Part shown: piece after piece, positions 7,870 through 16,901 of the stretch
How positions within the stretch are numbered: the first letter of the stretch is position 1
How the letters are laid out: each line of letters starts with the position of its first letter
DNA from: JAFNGF01 sp964567045
Lineage (GTDB): Bacteria > Planctomycetota > Phycisphaerae > Sedimentisphaerales > Anaerobacaceae
Length of the DNA: 64,000 nt
Direction of reading: 5' to 3'
Assembly (NCBI GenBank): GCA_964567045.1
Contig: CAZMLE010000014.1
Span: 1 to 64,000 of the forward strand
Made by a program: the position numbers and the translations under genes
Notes under the pieces: model-generated
The model's database searches: none
What the model was told of the DNA's origin: nothing
What the model saw: the letters and a program-made list of their open reading frames with translations, nothing else

Positions 7870-9402
7870 CTAGGTAGTATCGTGCGCCCTTCCGTTTATT
7901 AAAAAAGCAAATATCTTTCTCAGAGTGTTTTTCTGGGAAATGTGAAAAAGCAGCAAAACGATCTTATTGATAAATCTGTCAAAAGAAGGTTTGAAAATGC
8001 GATTTTTCCAACGATAACGATAGATTCTAGCCAGATAATTATAGATTGCAGGCAGTGAGTCAATACCTCCAAAAGAGTCATCAATCCTATTTTTTAGCCT
8101 TGTACCATCTATAAACTTAGAAGTTACCATAAGACTTTTAAATATATGAATTCTTTCCTGCAGCCAAGGAGTATTCAAATGTTGCCTATTGTAACTGGCC
8201 CATTCTTCCAAAGAATTGGGTGTTCTAAAGCCTTCTTTTTTTGCCAGATCCAGCATTTCCGTGCCAGGATAAGGTATTAGTGTGTAGAAACCTGAAATTT
8301 GGGCGTTGGGATTTTCTTCCAGCAACCTTAAGGCTAAATCGACAGTCTGCATAAGTTCATCGGTCGTTTCTGTGGGAAATCCCATCATAAAGTTATACAG
8401 CGGAATTATGTTTGTTTCAGAAAGCTTCTTGTTAGCTTCTAATATATCTGAAACTGTCTCACCCTTTTTTATCATATTCAAGATACGATCCGAGCCTGAT
8501 TCAATTCCAGGCTGGACGGATGACAGACCTGTATCGCAAAGAAACCTTAGGTTGGCAAGCTTGAGTCTGTCCATCCTTGCCTGTATCCACCATCTGAATT
8601 TGCCATTAATCTGTTCAGCAATTCTTTTTGCTCTTTCCTGGTCAACAAGAAACTCTTCATCATGAAAGGTAATTGCATCAAGCTTGTACTTTTGAACTAG
8701 TCTCGAAATTCTATGGTATGTCTTCTCTGCAGATAGTGCCCTCCACCTTCTTTTTGATAGCCTTGGATTACAACAATAAGTGCATCCCCAGGGGCAACCC
8801 CTGCTCGAAATAAAAATCAAACTCCGCGTGCTTGCCCCTTTAAATCTGCCCTGACTGCCAATGTATTCCTCAATGTCAACCAAATCATAGGGGATTTCAG
8901 GCAGATTGTTCAGATCCGCACATTCCCTATGTTTGGTTATAGTAATACCATCGCCGTCTTTGATAGCCAGCCCTTCGACTTTTTTCAAGTCGTTCTTATT
9001 GCTTAAGGCGTCTATTAACTCCCGAAATGTAACCTCTCCTTCGCCAATAACTACAATATCAACTGTTGCATTAAGAAGAGTCTGTTCCGGTAACAGTGTG
9101 GCGTGCACTCCTCCCCAAACAACCTTTGTGCTGGGATTCGTATCTTTTATGAGTTGCGATACCTCGAGAGCATAGCCTATTTGGGGGCCAGTCATTGAAG
9201 TAACGCCCACACATAAAGGTTCAGACGCAAGTTCCTTAATCAGAGTCTGTTTCCAGTTTTTGTCAATTCTTTGATCGACAATTTTGACGTTGTAGCTATC
9301 GATTACGATCGAAGAAATAGCCAAGAGCGAAAGCGGCGGATCTATTGACACACCTTTGATATCAAACCCTGTTTTGGGATACACTAACACTATGTCAGAC
9401 AC
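7870..9402 (-). CDS. B12-binding domain radical SAM protein
   Basis: 510 residues. The first ~145 form a cobalamin-binding Rossmann domain, and the radical SAM barrel carries the 4Fe-4S cysteines Cys203, Cys207 and Cys210 in CPWGCTYC. The conserved EPGIE-type segment appears as QPGIES. Class B radical SAM enzymes methylate unactivated carbons or rearrange substrates; those in glycan and lipid clusters are often of unknown function. It starts at GTG 9402 with AGGAG about ten bases upstream. It sits between an epimerase and the heptose nucleotidyltransferase, so a C-methylation or rearrangement of a sugar is possible but unproven. Confidence 0.88.
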   Translation of the reverse strand: MSDIVLVYPKTGFDIKGVSIDPPLSLLAISSIVIDSYNVKIVDQRIDKNWKQTLIKELASEPLCVGVTSMTGPQIGYALEVSQLIKDTNPSTKVVWGGVHATLLPEQTLLNATVDIVVIGEGEVTFRELIDALSNKNDLKKVEGLAIKDGDGITITKHRECADLNNLPEIPYDLVDIEEYIGSQGRFKGASTRSLIFISSRGCPWGCTYCCNPRLSKRRWRALSAEKTYHRISRLVQKYKLDAITFHDEEFLVDQERAKRIAEQINGKFRWWIQARMDRLKLANLRFLCDTGLSSVQPGIESGSDRILNMIKKGETVSDILEANKKLSETNIIPLYNFMMGFPTETTDELMQTVDLALRLLEENPNAQISGFYTLIPYPGTEMLDLAKKEGFRTPNSLEEWASYNRQHLNTPWLQERIHIFKSLMVTSKFIDGTRLKNRIDDSFGGIDSLPAIYNYLARIYRYRWKNRIFKPSFDRFINKIVLLLFHISQKNTLRKIFAFLINGRAHDTT

Positions 9403-9422
9403 AGGATCTCTTCTCCTGTAAT

Positions 9423-10367
9423 TCAGATTTTTCCTTTGTCCATTTCGTTCTTAATATAACTTACCGTTGCTCTCAGACCTTTGGAGATGTCTGTTCTGGG
9501 CTTCCAGCCTAATTTCTTTGCTTTCTTAATATCAGCGAGAGTCTCTTGGGCTTCGCCTGGTAAATCTGGTTTGTTGATAGGCTTAATGTAAATACCTAAG
9601 AGTCCACTTATTATTTGATATATCTGGTTTATCGAGTAGTTTCTGCCTGAGCCAAGGTTAAATATTTGGCCCTCAGTTCTGGGGTCATTGATACATTGAA
9701 GGTGGAATTCGTTCACATCGTCTATATATACGAAATCTCTTTTATTGTGGCCTGTTCCGAAGATTATTGGCTGTTGACCTTTGAGCAGCCTGATGATAAA
9801 TGCGCTCATCACCGGCGGGATAGTCCTTCGATAATCCTGCCTTGGACCATAAACACAGAAATATCGCAAGCCGGTCAGATTCAGGTCAGAAAACCTGCTG
9901 TACGCCTGTGCGAAGTACATCGACGCCGCTTTGCTGGTCGCGTAAAAACTTTCCGGCCTGACTTCCAGCTCCGGTGTCGGGAATACGTTTGAACCCTCGT
10001 ATACTGCAGATGACTCAGCGTATATGACCTTTCTTACTTCGGTTTTTTTGGCTGCTTCAAAGACATTGACTGTCCCGGTGACGTTAATGTCCGATGTTTC
10101 AACTGGATCTGCTTGGCAAGCAGTGATGCAGTTCTTGGCAGCCAGGTGAAAGACCACATCTATCCCGCTAAACAGTGGATATATCTTGGCAGAGCGGATG
10201 TCAAGCTCGTGGAACTGCACCCCTTTGGGTACCTGGGTCTTAACACCATAGGCGAGGTTATCGATGCCTACAACAGGGTAACCCTCCTGCAATAGCCGAT
10301 CCGCCAGATTGCTGCCAATGAAGCCTGCAATTCCCGTAACTAGTATCGCTTGGTCCTTATGCGCCAT
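9423..10367 (-). CDS. NAD-dependent epimerase/dehydratase (UDP-glucose 4-epimerase-like extended SDR)
   Basis: 314 residues of the extended SDR family. GIAGFIG at 12-18 binds NAD, the ESSAVYEG strand carries the catalytic Ser, and Tyr142/Lys146 in FYATSK complete the catalytic pair. The C-terminal substrate domain includes DFVYIDDV and GSGRNYSI. The closest functional class is sugar-nucleotide C4 epimerases such as GalE, though the nucleotide and sugar are not certain. It overlaps the end of the upstream glycosyltransferase gene by 11 bases. Confidence 0.88.
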   Translation of the reverse strand: MAHKDQAILVTGIAGFIGSNLADRLLQEGYPVVGIDNLAYGVKTQVPKGVQFHELDIRSAKIYPLFSGIDVVFHLAAKNCITACQADPVETSDINVTGTVNVFEAAKKTEVRKVIYAESSAVYEGSNVFPTPELEVRPESFYATSKAASMYFAQAYSRFSDLNLTGLRYFCVYGPRQDYRRTIPPVMSAFIIRLLKGQQPIIFGTGHNKRDFVYIDDVNEFHLQCINDPRTEGQIFNLGSGRNYSINQIYQIISGLLGIYIKPINKPDLPGEAQETLADIKKAKKLGWKPRTDISKGLRATVSYIKNEMDKGKI

Positions 10368-11466
10368 TCCAACCGGGCTTCCGTGCAGCCCCCATCAAGT
10401 CGGCAAATCCTCTTCCTTCCTTAAGCTCCTTTGATTCCAGGATTCCTTCTACTTGGACCATCATTTCTCGAACGCGGTCTTTCCACAAGTATTGGCTTGT
10501 TCTGCATCTTTCGTGGCCAGCTTTAGCTATTGCCTGTCGTTCTTTGTCGTGCGACAGATAGTACTTGACCTTTTCGAGAAGCTCCTCTGAGTTTGAAAAG
10601 AATGCGGCTTCTTTGCCCTCAACGTAAAGTGATTTTGTAGAAGGCGTCCTTTCTGCAAGTAAAAAAGTGCCGCAAGCGGGGATTTCAAATATCCTGCCGG
10701 CTGTAAGGTTTCTGTTCCACTTTGAGACTATGCCCAGGCCGATCTTCCCGCAGCATATTGCCTTGACATAATCCTGGCCCCAAATAGGTCCCGACTTAAT
10801 TGCGTTCCGCAGAATTTTTTGGGCCCGTGCCTTATGCCAGTTTTGCCCCCTGACCGATATGGGCAGCCTCTGCTTAGCCAAACAGCAGATCAACTCCTCG
10901 GTTTTAGGCTCCCAGTGACCAATGAAGAATATATCGCTGCCCAGTCTTCTTTTGTCTTCATCGGAGAGTTCGACAGGCCTGAACATCTTGTCATCATAAG
11001 CGTTTTCAGTAAAGTACACCTTTTTTGCACCCAGCTCATGCAACTCAGAGACATTAAAGGGGTTGGATGTGAAATGTACATCATATACAGTGATAGCCTC
11101 AATATAGTTTTTGAGGCTATGAGATTTGTACATTATATCATCAGTGTTGTAATGTACCAACAAGGTCCTCGTTGCCTTTTTGATATACTTGAGCACTTTG
11201 GGCAGAATAAAAGTACCTTTATCTATCCAGATAACATCAAAGCTCTCTTTCTCAACAGTTTCTATAAGACGCTTATTTGTATTGGCCAGATCCTTTGGAC
11301 CAAAAACTTTTCTTGCAGCCCTATAAATTAATCGACACTGTTTTCTGCGGACATCTTCGGGTTCGGTGTCTATCGGCACAATTTTATGTCCTAATTGCTC
11401 AATTGCATCCATTCGTTGAAGGCAAGTACCACCGTGCCACAAAGGCCCAACATACAGTATTTTCAT
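10357..11466 (-). CDS. CgeB-like glycosyltransferase (GT-B fold)
   Basis: 369 residues. The N-terminus (MKILYVGPLWHGGT) starts a GT-B Rossmann half. The C-terminal half holds an E-P-rich donor site (RIFEIPACGTFLLAE, then EGKEAAFF and SNSEELLEKV), which is the pattern of CgeB/family-1-like glycosyltransferases with a C-terminal Glyco_trans_1_2 domain. It would transfer a sugar from an activated donor on the cytoplasmic face. It is three bases downstream of a methyltransferase gene. Donor and acceptor are not predictable. Confidence 0.82.
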   Translation of the reverse strand: MKILYVGPLWHGGTCLQRMDAIEQLGHKIVPIDTEPEDVRRKQCRLIYRAARKVFGPKDLANTNKRLIETVEKESFDVIWIDKGTFILPKVLKYIKKATRTLLVHYNTDDIMYKSHSLKNYIEAITVYDVHFTSNPFNVSELHELGAKKVYFTENAYDDKMFRPVELSDEDKRRLGSDIFFIGHWEPKTEELICCLAKQRLPISVRGQNWHKARAQKILRNAIKSGPIWGQDYVKAICCGKIGLGIVSKWNRNLTAGRIFEIPACGTFLLAERTPSTKSLYVEGKEAAFFSNSEELLEKVKYYLSHDKERQAIAKAGHERCRTSQYLWKDRVREMMVQVEGILESKELKEGRGFADLMGAARKPGWNGA

Positions 11467-11469
11467 TTC

Positions 11470-12210
11470 TTAGGAATTTTCCTTAACGCCGGAGATAAGA
11501 AACACGCGGGTATAAACATTACTGCCAACGGAGCCTGTTTCAGCAAGGTTCCATATCTTGAGGATAAGACGTATCAACTGCCAGATCACGTAGCGAACGA
11601 AAGAAACTACCCCGTGTACTACCGGCCCGCCTTCTCTGGCCTCGATGTGCTGAAAGCCCAGCAAATTCAAGAGGTTCCTTAAAGCATTAGGATTGAAACA
11701 TATCTCATGGGTGAAATCACCGTAGCGGATAGTTCCCGCCCACGGGCTGTCCGCGTTGGGTGTTTGGAGTATGAGACGTCCGCCCGGTTTCAGAGCCTTG
11801 GAAGACGCCCTCAAAAAATGAATCGCCTCGTTCTTTGTGAAGTGTTCAATGATATCCAGGCCAACAATTAAGTCATATCTCTTTTCTATGGCTTCCAGAA
11901 AATCGAGAACGTTGTTTTCGACTACGTTCTCCGTGACCTGTTTTGCTATGCGTACTTGTTCGGGGCTTATGTCTACACCTGCAATATCAGTATATCCTTG
12001 TTCCTTCAGAAAACGCAGAAGCTTTCCACTACCACATGCAACTTCCAGTATCGCTGCATCTTTCCGTTCCGGCAACCACCCTCGTAAAAAGGATCTATAG
12101 GCCTGCCCCCAGCGTTTATCAGCCACTATATCTACGTTACCTTTATATCCTTGGAAACAAGAAGCATATTTTTCATATATCAATTTGCGATAATCGTTAT
12201 TTGCGAACAT
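11470..12210 (-). CDS. Class I SAM-dependent methyltransferase
   Basis: About 246 residues. ILEVACGSGKLLRFL is SAM motif I, GVDIS ends strand beta-2, and LIVGLDIIEHF contains the post-motif aspartate; PGGRLILQTPN is the usual motif III region. It looks like the UbiG/Methyltransf_11 group found in glycan clusters that cap or decorate sugars. I prefer ATG 12210 to the GTG at 12216. Neither has a clear ribosome-binding site. Confidence 0.82.
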   Translation of the reverse strand: MFANNDYRKLIYEKYASCFQGYKGNVDIVADKRWGQAYRSFLRGWLPERKDAAILEVACGSGKLLRFLKEQGYTDIAGVDISPEQVRIAKQVTENVVENNVLDFLEAIEKRYDLIVGLDIIEHFTKNEAIHFLRASSKALKPGGRLILQTPNADSPWAGTIRYGDFTHEICFNPNALRNLLNLLGFQHIEAREGGPVVHGVVSFVRYVIWQLIRLILKIWNLAETGSVGSNVYTRVFLISGVKENS

Positions 12211-12275
12211 CGGCACACAGCATATTTGCTCGAAAAAAATGGTAAAAAAGTACTCCTGTCAACTTCTCTTAAAAT

Positions 12276-13121
12276 TCACCTGTCACTTGTGCAGACAATC
12301 TTATCCTTTTTTTTGCCAAGCCACGCTCCCCACCAACTGAATGTGCTGAAGGATGTAATAAAGTGATGACACCGGCTCATTAAATGCAGGCTCTCGAAAT
12401 CTCTGGCTCGCACCTTTTTATCCACGACTGTATAAGGATATTCTGATAGTAGTAAGGGGGCGAATTCTCTGTCCGCCCATTCTGCGTCATCTGAGAACAC
12501 AAAAAAGTGAGGCCGTTTGACTTTTTGCATAATAAGGTCTGTAGCCCAGCGGTAGTGATCAATGTCCACTTCGTTTGTTCTCTCATTGTCGGTTCTGCCG
12601 AGGTGATAAAGGTGTCTGACGTGCACGCAAACGGAATTATCGGCTCTCTCTATTCTGCTGGCCATTTCCGCCACCGCCGGAGCCATCGGCGAAACTACAG
12701 AGAGTTCATCACGAATTATGTCCGCAATATCGGCGAAATATTTTTCACTTTGCCAATATCCTTCTACGTATACAGGCTTTGTGATCTTGAGATTCAGAAA
12801 TTCAGAATCCACCGAATCTGTGCTTTCGCGAATAAATTTCCTCTGAGCAATGGGTTTTCGGGTATCCCACTTGCGGAGTATATAGCGAAATATACGCCGC
12901 ATATTACCGGCGTAGCATTGGCCTGGACTTGCCATTTGCGTTTTGATATTGAAGTGGCAAAGGGAATATGACCGTTTGTATGGGTCCCGCTCGAATCCGG
13001 AAATGGCATCTACGTAAAGCGGGACATCATTGGTATAGGCAAGGCGCCTGGCCGCAGCATATTGAAAGAGCTGGTTGCCCAATCCACCGGCCAACCTGAC
13101 TACTACCTTGGGCGATTCCAC
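12276..13121 (-). CDS. Alpha-1,2-fucosyltransferase-like glycosyltransferase (GT11)
   Basis: 281 residues with the GT11 signatures. GGLGNQLFQYAAARRLA lies near the N-terminus, VHVRH near residue 190 corresponds to the family VHVRRGDY motif but with the RGDY part changed, and SFSTFSWWGAWL near the C-terminus matches the conserved SNSTFSWWGAWL. GT11 enzymes transfer L-fucose from GDP-fucose; here the donor might instead be a GDP-6-deoxy-hexose or heptose made by the cluster. It starts at GTG 13121. The altered HxRxGDY motif is worth noting. Confidence 0.88.
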   Translation of the reverse strand: MESPKVVVRLAGGLGNQLFQYAAARRLAYTNDVPLYVDAISGFERDPYKRSYSLCHFNIKTQMASPGQCYAGNMRRIFRYILRKWDTRKPIAQRKFIRESTDSVDSEFLNLKITKPVYVEGYWQSEKYFADIADIIRDELSVVSPMAPAVAEMASRIERADNSVCVHVRHLYHLGRTDNERTNEVDIDHYRWATDLIMQKVKRPHFFVFSDDAEWADREFAPLLLSEYPYTVVDKKVRARDFESLHLMSRCHHFITSFSTFSWWGAWLGKKKDKIVCTSDR

Positions 13122-13148
13122 GGTTGTTGTCTTTTCAACTCCATCAGG

Positions 13149-13280
13149 TCATTGCAAAGAGCATAGAATCATACTTGGAAAAAAGATATCGGCCTGGGTG
13201 ATTTCTCCATCAAGAGGACGTTGACCGTAGGCTCGGTTGAAAGGGCCAATAGTTTTGAGCTTGTTCTTGAGTTCGAGCAT
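13149..13280 (-). CDS. Small ORF of unknown function (43 aa) between methyltransferase and GT11 genes
   Basis: A 43-residue frame from ATG 13280 fills most of the 180-base gap between two well-supported genes on the same strand. The product is mixed hydrophilic (starts MLELKNKLKTIG) with no motif I recognise. It could be a chance frame or a relic. It is listed because nothing else occupies the gap and no ribosome-binding site clearly argues for translation. Confidence 0.2.
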   Translation of the reverse strand: MLELKNKLKTIGPFNRAYGQRPLDGEITQADIFFPSMILCSLQ

Positions 13281-13301
13281 AGTCAGTACAGAAAGTTTTT
13301 T

Positions 13302-14237
13302 TCATCCGGTTTTTTGTCCTATCCCGATCAGCTCTTCTCCGATGCCGAATTTACTGGCAAGCCAACCCAACGGGTAAGTGGTCCAAACAAGCCAGGCTGG
13401 CGGCGAAACTTGTTTTGCTTTTTTCCGGTTATATCGCTGCATAATACTTAGTGCCAGCCAAGTGTTTGGACTGAAATTATAGATTTGGATGTTCTTAAAA
13501 TTCGCCCCACTCATTAATCTTCCAAGAGAGCCAGGCGTAAAAAGCTGCAGATGAAATGGTATCCAGGAGGAAATAGAATCGCCCTTCATTATCCTCATAC
13601 TCATGCTTTTACCGTGCGGTACATAGATTAGGAGCTGACCTCCTGTTTTAAGCAAACGATAGCATTCCTTTATCACCTCACGGGGTCGAGGTGTATGCTC
13701 CAGGGCATTATCAATCCTGATATAATCAAAGTAATTGCTCGTCAGGTTAATATTCGAAAGTTCCGAGGTCAAAAAGTGTCCTTCAGGTAGGATGTTTTGG
13801 CTTACCTCTATCGCATTTTTACTCACGTCTACACCCCAAATCTCGTACCCTCTCTTGGCAAACTCTGCTAACTTGCTGCCATTCCCACAGCCGAGATCCA
13901 GAATCCTTTTGCTTTTGTAGGGAACTGATTCCAGTGGATATGAATGAGGTCGAAACCGAAACTGCCTCAGAAGCTTTCTTAACTTCGACACGGGTTTGTC
14001 GATCTGTTGTTTTAATTCATCTATATCTGTTTTGCCGGAATTAGTGGTAACTTCCGGATCGAGTGTTGAATAAAACCTGACAATTTCTTCCCAGCTTGCT
14101 CTGTTTAGTAAGTACACCAAGGAGCAGAACTTACACTCTACATAAGCACCTTCATATTCAAGAGCATCCCTTCTGTTGCAATCCTGAAATAATTCTTTGT
14201 ATTGCTCAGAACCGCAAACGGGGCAGGGCATAATCAT
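13302..14237 (-). CDS. Class I SAM methyltransferase with N-terminal zinc-ribbon-like segment
   Basis: 311 residues. CPVCG at 5-9 with a second CKFC near 36-39 forms a likely zinc ribbon, as in C-methyltransferases of sugar clusters (Methyltransf_13-like N-terminus). The SAM domain has RILDLGCGNGSKL (motif I), WGVDVS and IRIDNALEHTP. The C-terminal part lacks the long C-methyltransferase extension, so plain O-methylation is also possible. It is separated from the next upstream gene by 323 bases holding a nucleotidyltransferase relic. Confidence 0.85.
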   Translation of the reverse strand: MIMPCPVCGSEQYKELFQDCNRRDALEYEGAYVECKFCSLVYLLNRASWEEIVRFYSTLDPEVTTNSGKTDIDELKQQIDKPVSKLRKLLRQFRFRPHSYPLESVPYKSKRILDLGCGNGSKLAEFAKRGYEIWGVDVSKNAIEVSQNILPEGHFLTSELSNINLTSNYFDYIRIDNALEHTPRPREVIKECYRLLKTGGQLLIYVPHGKSMSMRIMKGDSISSWIPFHLQLFTPGSLGRLMSGANFKNIQIYNFSPNTWLALSIMQRYNRKKAKQVSPPAWLVWTTYPLGWLASKFGIGEELIGIGQKTG

Positions 14238-14285
14238 TGCGCTTAAAGGACCTTCTAAGGCTTGACTTTTAACAAGACCTTAAAC

Positions 14286-14432
14286 TTAAGATAAACGCGC
14301 ATAATAAATAAACCGATCACAAATGGCAGCACTATAATACCTGTCACTCAAATCAGCCTTTTCTTCGAACCCGACTACTCTACCCTTGCCATCGGAAAAC
14401 GCGAAAGAGCGTCTATCGAGTGCGGACGCGAG
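14286..14432 (-). pseudogene. Nucleotidyltransferase relic (middle fragment)
   Basis: The minus strand between these genes encodes about 45 residues ending at a TAA (14286-14288). They include DGKGRVVGFEEKADLSDRYYS, matching the central segment of sugar nucleotidyltransferases (compare the FEEKGQNKSEYYS segment of the intact gene at 16149-16901). No start codon or N-terminal nucleotide-binding loop is present, so this is a stranded piece of a lost gene. The rest of the gap (to 14560) shows only a GACCTGACCCC string near 14475 that often accompanies dispersed repeats; nothing else is recognisable. Confidence 0.5.
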
Positions 14433-14560
14433 AACACATCAGCCAGCGTATTTCCATCGATATGCAGTGTGATGATGACCTGACCCCGGTTTATGTGCCA
14501 CAATGCGAAAGAAAAGCAATTATGGTACTTCTTGTTCGAAGCGAACTCAGGTTCTTTCTT

Positions 14561-15481
14561 TCATCCACCATGATTACCAGCCACGAGAGTAAATATCCTA
14601 TTCTTTAGTGTAGGAAAATATCGAGATAAGATATGAGAAACTTTTTCTCCAAAACAACAACAAGAGTAACGGTGGATTCCAAACTTCCAAGCTGTATGAC
14701 TTTTATCATGGAAATCCTTTCCTATACTTCGTCCGATATTACCCTCCTTGGAGTTGCAATAAATGTCTTTCCACCTTGTTATGTAAGCATTCCAATCTTC
14801 TTCTACTCTTATCGTATTAGACCTTCTAATTTTCCAATTTGCATGGCTAAGATGTTCAACGTACGAATCCGGCGATGCTTCAACAATCCATCCTTTCTGC
14901 CACATTTTCAAAGACAAATCCCCATCGATGTGATAAAAGAAATATATATCTTCATCAAGATAATTTACCTCTTGAATTGCTTCCCTTAAATGCAGTGCGT
15001 ATTGCGCAAACATCCTGTTTCCCAGTGTAAGCCCCACAGAATATTGTTGGCTCCCAGGCCAATTCCTCCAATAAAAAGCAAGCTGCCCTATTTTTACACG
15101 TTTTTTTCTCTTTTCCTCAAATAATTTATAGGCATTTTTAATAGCTCCAGGGACGAGCAAACAGTCATCGGTCAAAGTGCAAATATACTTACCCTGAGCC
15201 ACCCTGAAAGCAAGGTTATGAAAGTACCCAGCGTTTCTACGAATAATCGGGAGACCTTTCCAACTTCCCCGATTGTGCTGACAGATAGTTATTATATCCT
15301 TCTGCTTGGAAAGCCAGTTAAGTGCACCATCTGTAGAGCCGCCATCTACTACTATTATTTCATAGCCGGGAGAAAAATCCTCAAGCTCCTCGCGAACGCT
15401 CCTAATGCTAAGTTTTAAAAGCGATTTACGGTTATAACTTCCTATTTCAACAGAAATTGCGGGTTTAGAAACGATGGACAC
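14561..15481 (-). CDS. Family 2 glycosyltransferase
   Basis: 306 residues with a GT-A fold. SVEIGSYNRKS is the donor entry, EIIVVDGGSTDG the nucleotide-binding segment, LTDDCLL the metal-binding DxD-like motif, and FYHIDGDLSLKMWQKGW the ED-like acceptor region. It is a cytoplasmic inverting glycosyltransferase of the polysaccharide pathway. It overlaps by 17 bases the truncated nucleotidyltransferase frame upstream. The GTG at 15481 is the working start. Confidence 0.85.
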   Translation of the reverse strand: MSIVSKPAISVEIGSYNRKSLLKLSIRSVREELEDFSPGYEIIVVDGGSTDGALNWLSKQKDIITICQHNRGSWKGLPIIRRNAGYFHNLAFRVAQGKYICTLTDDCLLVPGAIKNAYKLFEEKRKKRVKIGQLAFYWRNWPGSQQYSVGLTLGNRMFAQYALHLREAIQEVNYLDEDIYFFYHIDGDLSLKMWQKGWIVEASPDSYVEHLSHANWKIRRSNTIRVEEDWNAYITRWKDIYCNSKEGNIGRSIGKDFHDKSHTAWKFGIHRYSCCCFGEKVSHILSRYFPTLKNRIFTLVAGNHGG

Positions 15482-15788
15482 CCCCTTTTTTACAATTTAG
15501 CCGCGCCCTCAAACGCTCTAAACAATTTAACAACAAAGAAAGATGGCGCGGAGCACAAAAGCATTCAAAACTAATTTTCAATCCTTTCAAAAAACTTCTC
15601 TGCTGTTCCATAGGTGGCAGGATCCCTATATCAATGAAATCGCCATCGCACTTTAGTCCGAATATCCCTTTACCTATGAGGTTGGGGAAAACATTATATT
15701 CCAGAGAATATTTGGCCCCTGACGGTATTAGAGCAAAAACATCCTTAGTTAAAAAGATATATAGTGGCACTGACGAATCTTCCTTTAT
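15465..15788 (-). pseudogene. Truncated sugar nucleotidyltransferase (C-terminal fragment)
   Basis: About 105 residues. The segment GAKYSLEYNVFPNLIGKG followed by DGDFIDIG aligns by eye with FSLEYDLIPDLV and ELIDIG at the C-terminus of the intact nucleotidyltransferase at 16149-16901. The N-terminal LxGGxGxRL loop is missing; the frame is closed by a TAG about ten codons before the GTG at 15770. It is therefore a decayed copy rather than a working enzyme. The 3' end carries an unrelated cysteine- and leucine-rich tail. Confidence 0.6.
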
Positions 15789-15838
15789 TATTGGCTATTT
15801 TCTCCTGGAATGAGATAATTCTCTCTAAAGCATCCATT

Positions 15839-16072
15839 TCAATTGTGCCACATTAAAAAAGTCCTTGTTGTGTAGAAGTTCATCAACTGATACAAAATGG
15901 CACTGAGAATCCCCCCAATAGCCAAGATATAGTAGTACAAACCGATCTGTGACGGTTCAATTAGTCCTGTTATAATCCTTAAACAGACAAGCTGTCCTAA
16001 ACCTATGCCGGCACGGCCCGAAAAAAGAAGACATGTATCTTTGAGATTTTTTTTCGTTTCAAAAAAGGGCAT
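15839..16072 (-). pseudogene. Truncated polysaccharide flippase (Wzx-like) N-terminal relic
   Basis: 77 residues from ATG 16072. The segment GRAGIGLGQLVCLRIITG and the following helix (ILAIGGILSAILYQLMNFYTTR) resemble the first two transmembrane helices of Wzx/oligosaccharide flippases, which normally have 400-500 residues and about 12 helices. The frame stops at 15839, right next to the nucleotidyltransferase relic. The cluster therefore once held, or received a piece of, a flippase gene. Classification rests on a short hydrophobic stretch and is tentative. Confidence 0.5.
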
Positions 16073-16148
16073 GTTTGTATGATTCTATTGGAAAAATATA
16101 CGTTTGGAGCTGGAATACAATTAAGCAGAAGAGTTTGCCCCGCCCCGG

Positions 16149-16901
16149 TTACTTCAGAGGAAACATCCTTGTACTAAAGAGCTTCTGTGCTTTGTTATAA
16201 CTTATTGGGGTTCCTATATCTATTAATTCTTTGTCTGTCACATACCCATAGCAGGATTGTTGGACTAAATCCGGAATTAAGTCATATTCAAGTGAAAATT
16301 TTGTCATATTTGCCATGAAAGGAAATACGGTTTGTTCCATACAGTAAATCCCAACACTGCTATAGTACTCTGACTTGTTTTGACCCTTCTCCTCAAATCG
16401 AACTATTTTATTGTTTTTATCGAGTAGAACCTTACCGCTATTTTCATCTTTCACTTTGGTCAGAGCAATTGTCATCACACCCCTGGTAGTTATGTGAAAT
16501 TTAATAAAATCGGCTAAATCCACGCTACAAAAGGAGTCACCATTTGTAACTACAAAATGACTGCTTTTTATATACGGTTTGGCATTCTTTATGGCACCAC
16601 CTGTGCCCAGAGGCTCTTTTTCCATGCAAAATACTATCTCCGAGGCAATTGATTTTGCGCTGTAATAATCCCTTATTGTCTCTCCCATGTATCCACAGCA
16701 CAAAATAAACCTTCTAAAACCAAAACTTGCTACGTATTCAATCAGAATGTCCAGGAAGGGGCTTCCATGAATCTTAGCCATCGGCTTTGGCGAATCGCTT
16801 ACTACCGGTCGCAGTCTTTTGCCCAGCCCGCCGCAGAGAATTAACACATCGGTTTTTTCCAGTGACACTGTATTTTCTGAAGCGGATTTAAAAGTTGTCA
16901 T
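16149..16901 (-). CDS. Sugar-1-phosphate nucleotidyltransferase (HddC-like, copy 2)
   Basis: About 250 residues from ATG 16901. LILCGGLGKRLRP is the nucleotide-binding loop, SPKPMAKIHG follows, TNGDSF carries the metal-binding aspartate, and SLEYDLIPDLV plus ELIDIG complete the family pattern. It overlaps the second GHMP kinase by 14 bases, repeating the kinase/nucleotidyltransferase pairing at 6.1-7.9 kb. It would activate a 1-phosphorylated sugar, probably a heptose, with NTP. A longer frame to 16955 exists but its extra residues lie inside the kinase gene. Confidence 0.83.
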   Translation of the reverse strand: MTTFKSASENTVSLEKTDVLILCGGLGKRLRPVVSDSPKPMAKIHGSPFLDILIEYVASFGFRRFILCCGYMGETIRDYYSAKSIASEIVFCMEKEPLGTGGAIKNAKPYIKSSHFVVTNGDSFCSVDLADFIKFHITTRGVMTIALTKVKDENSGKVLLDKNNKIVRFEEKGQNKSEYYSSVGIYCMEQTVFPFMANMTKFSLEYDLIPDLVQQSCYGYVTDKELIDIGTPISYNKAQKLFSTRMFPLK

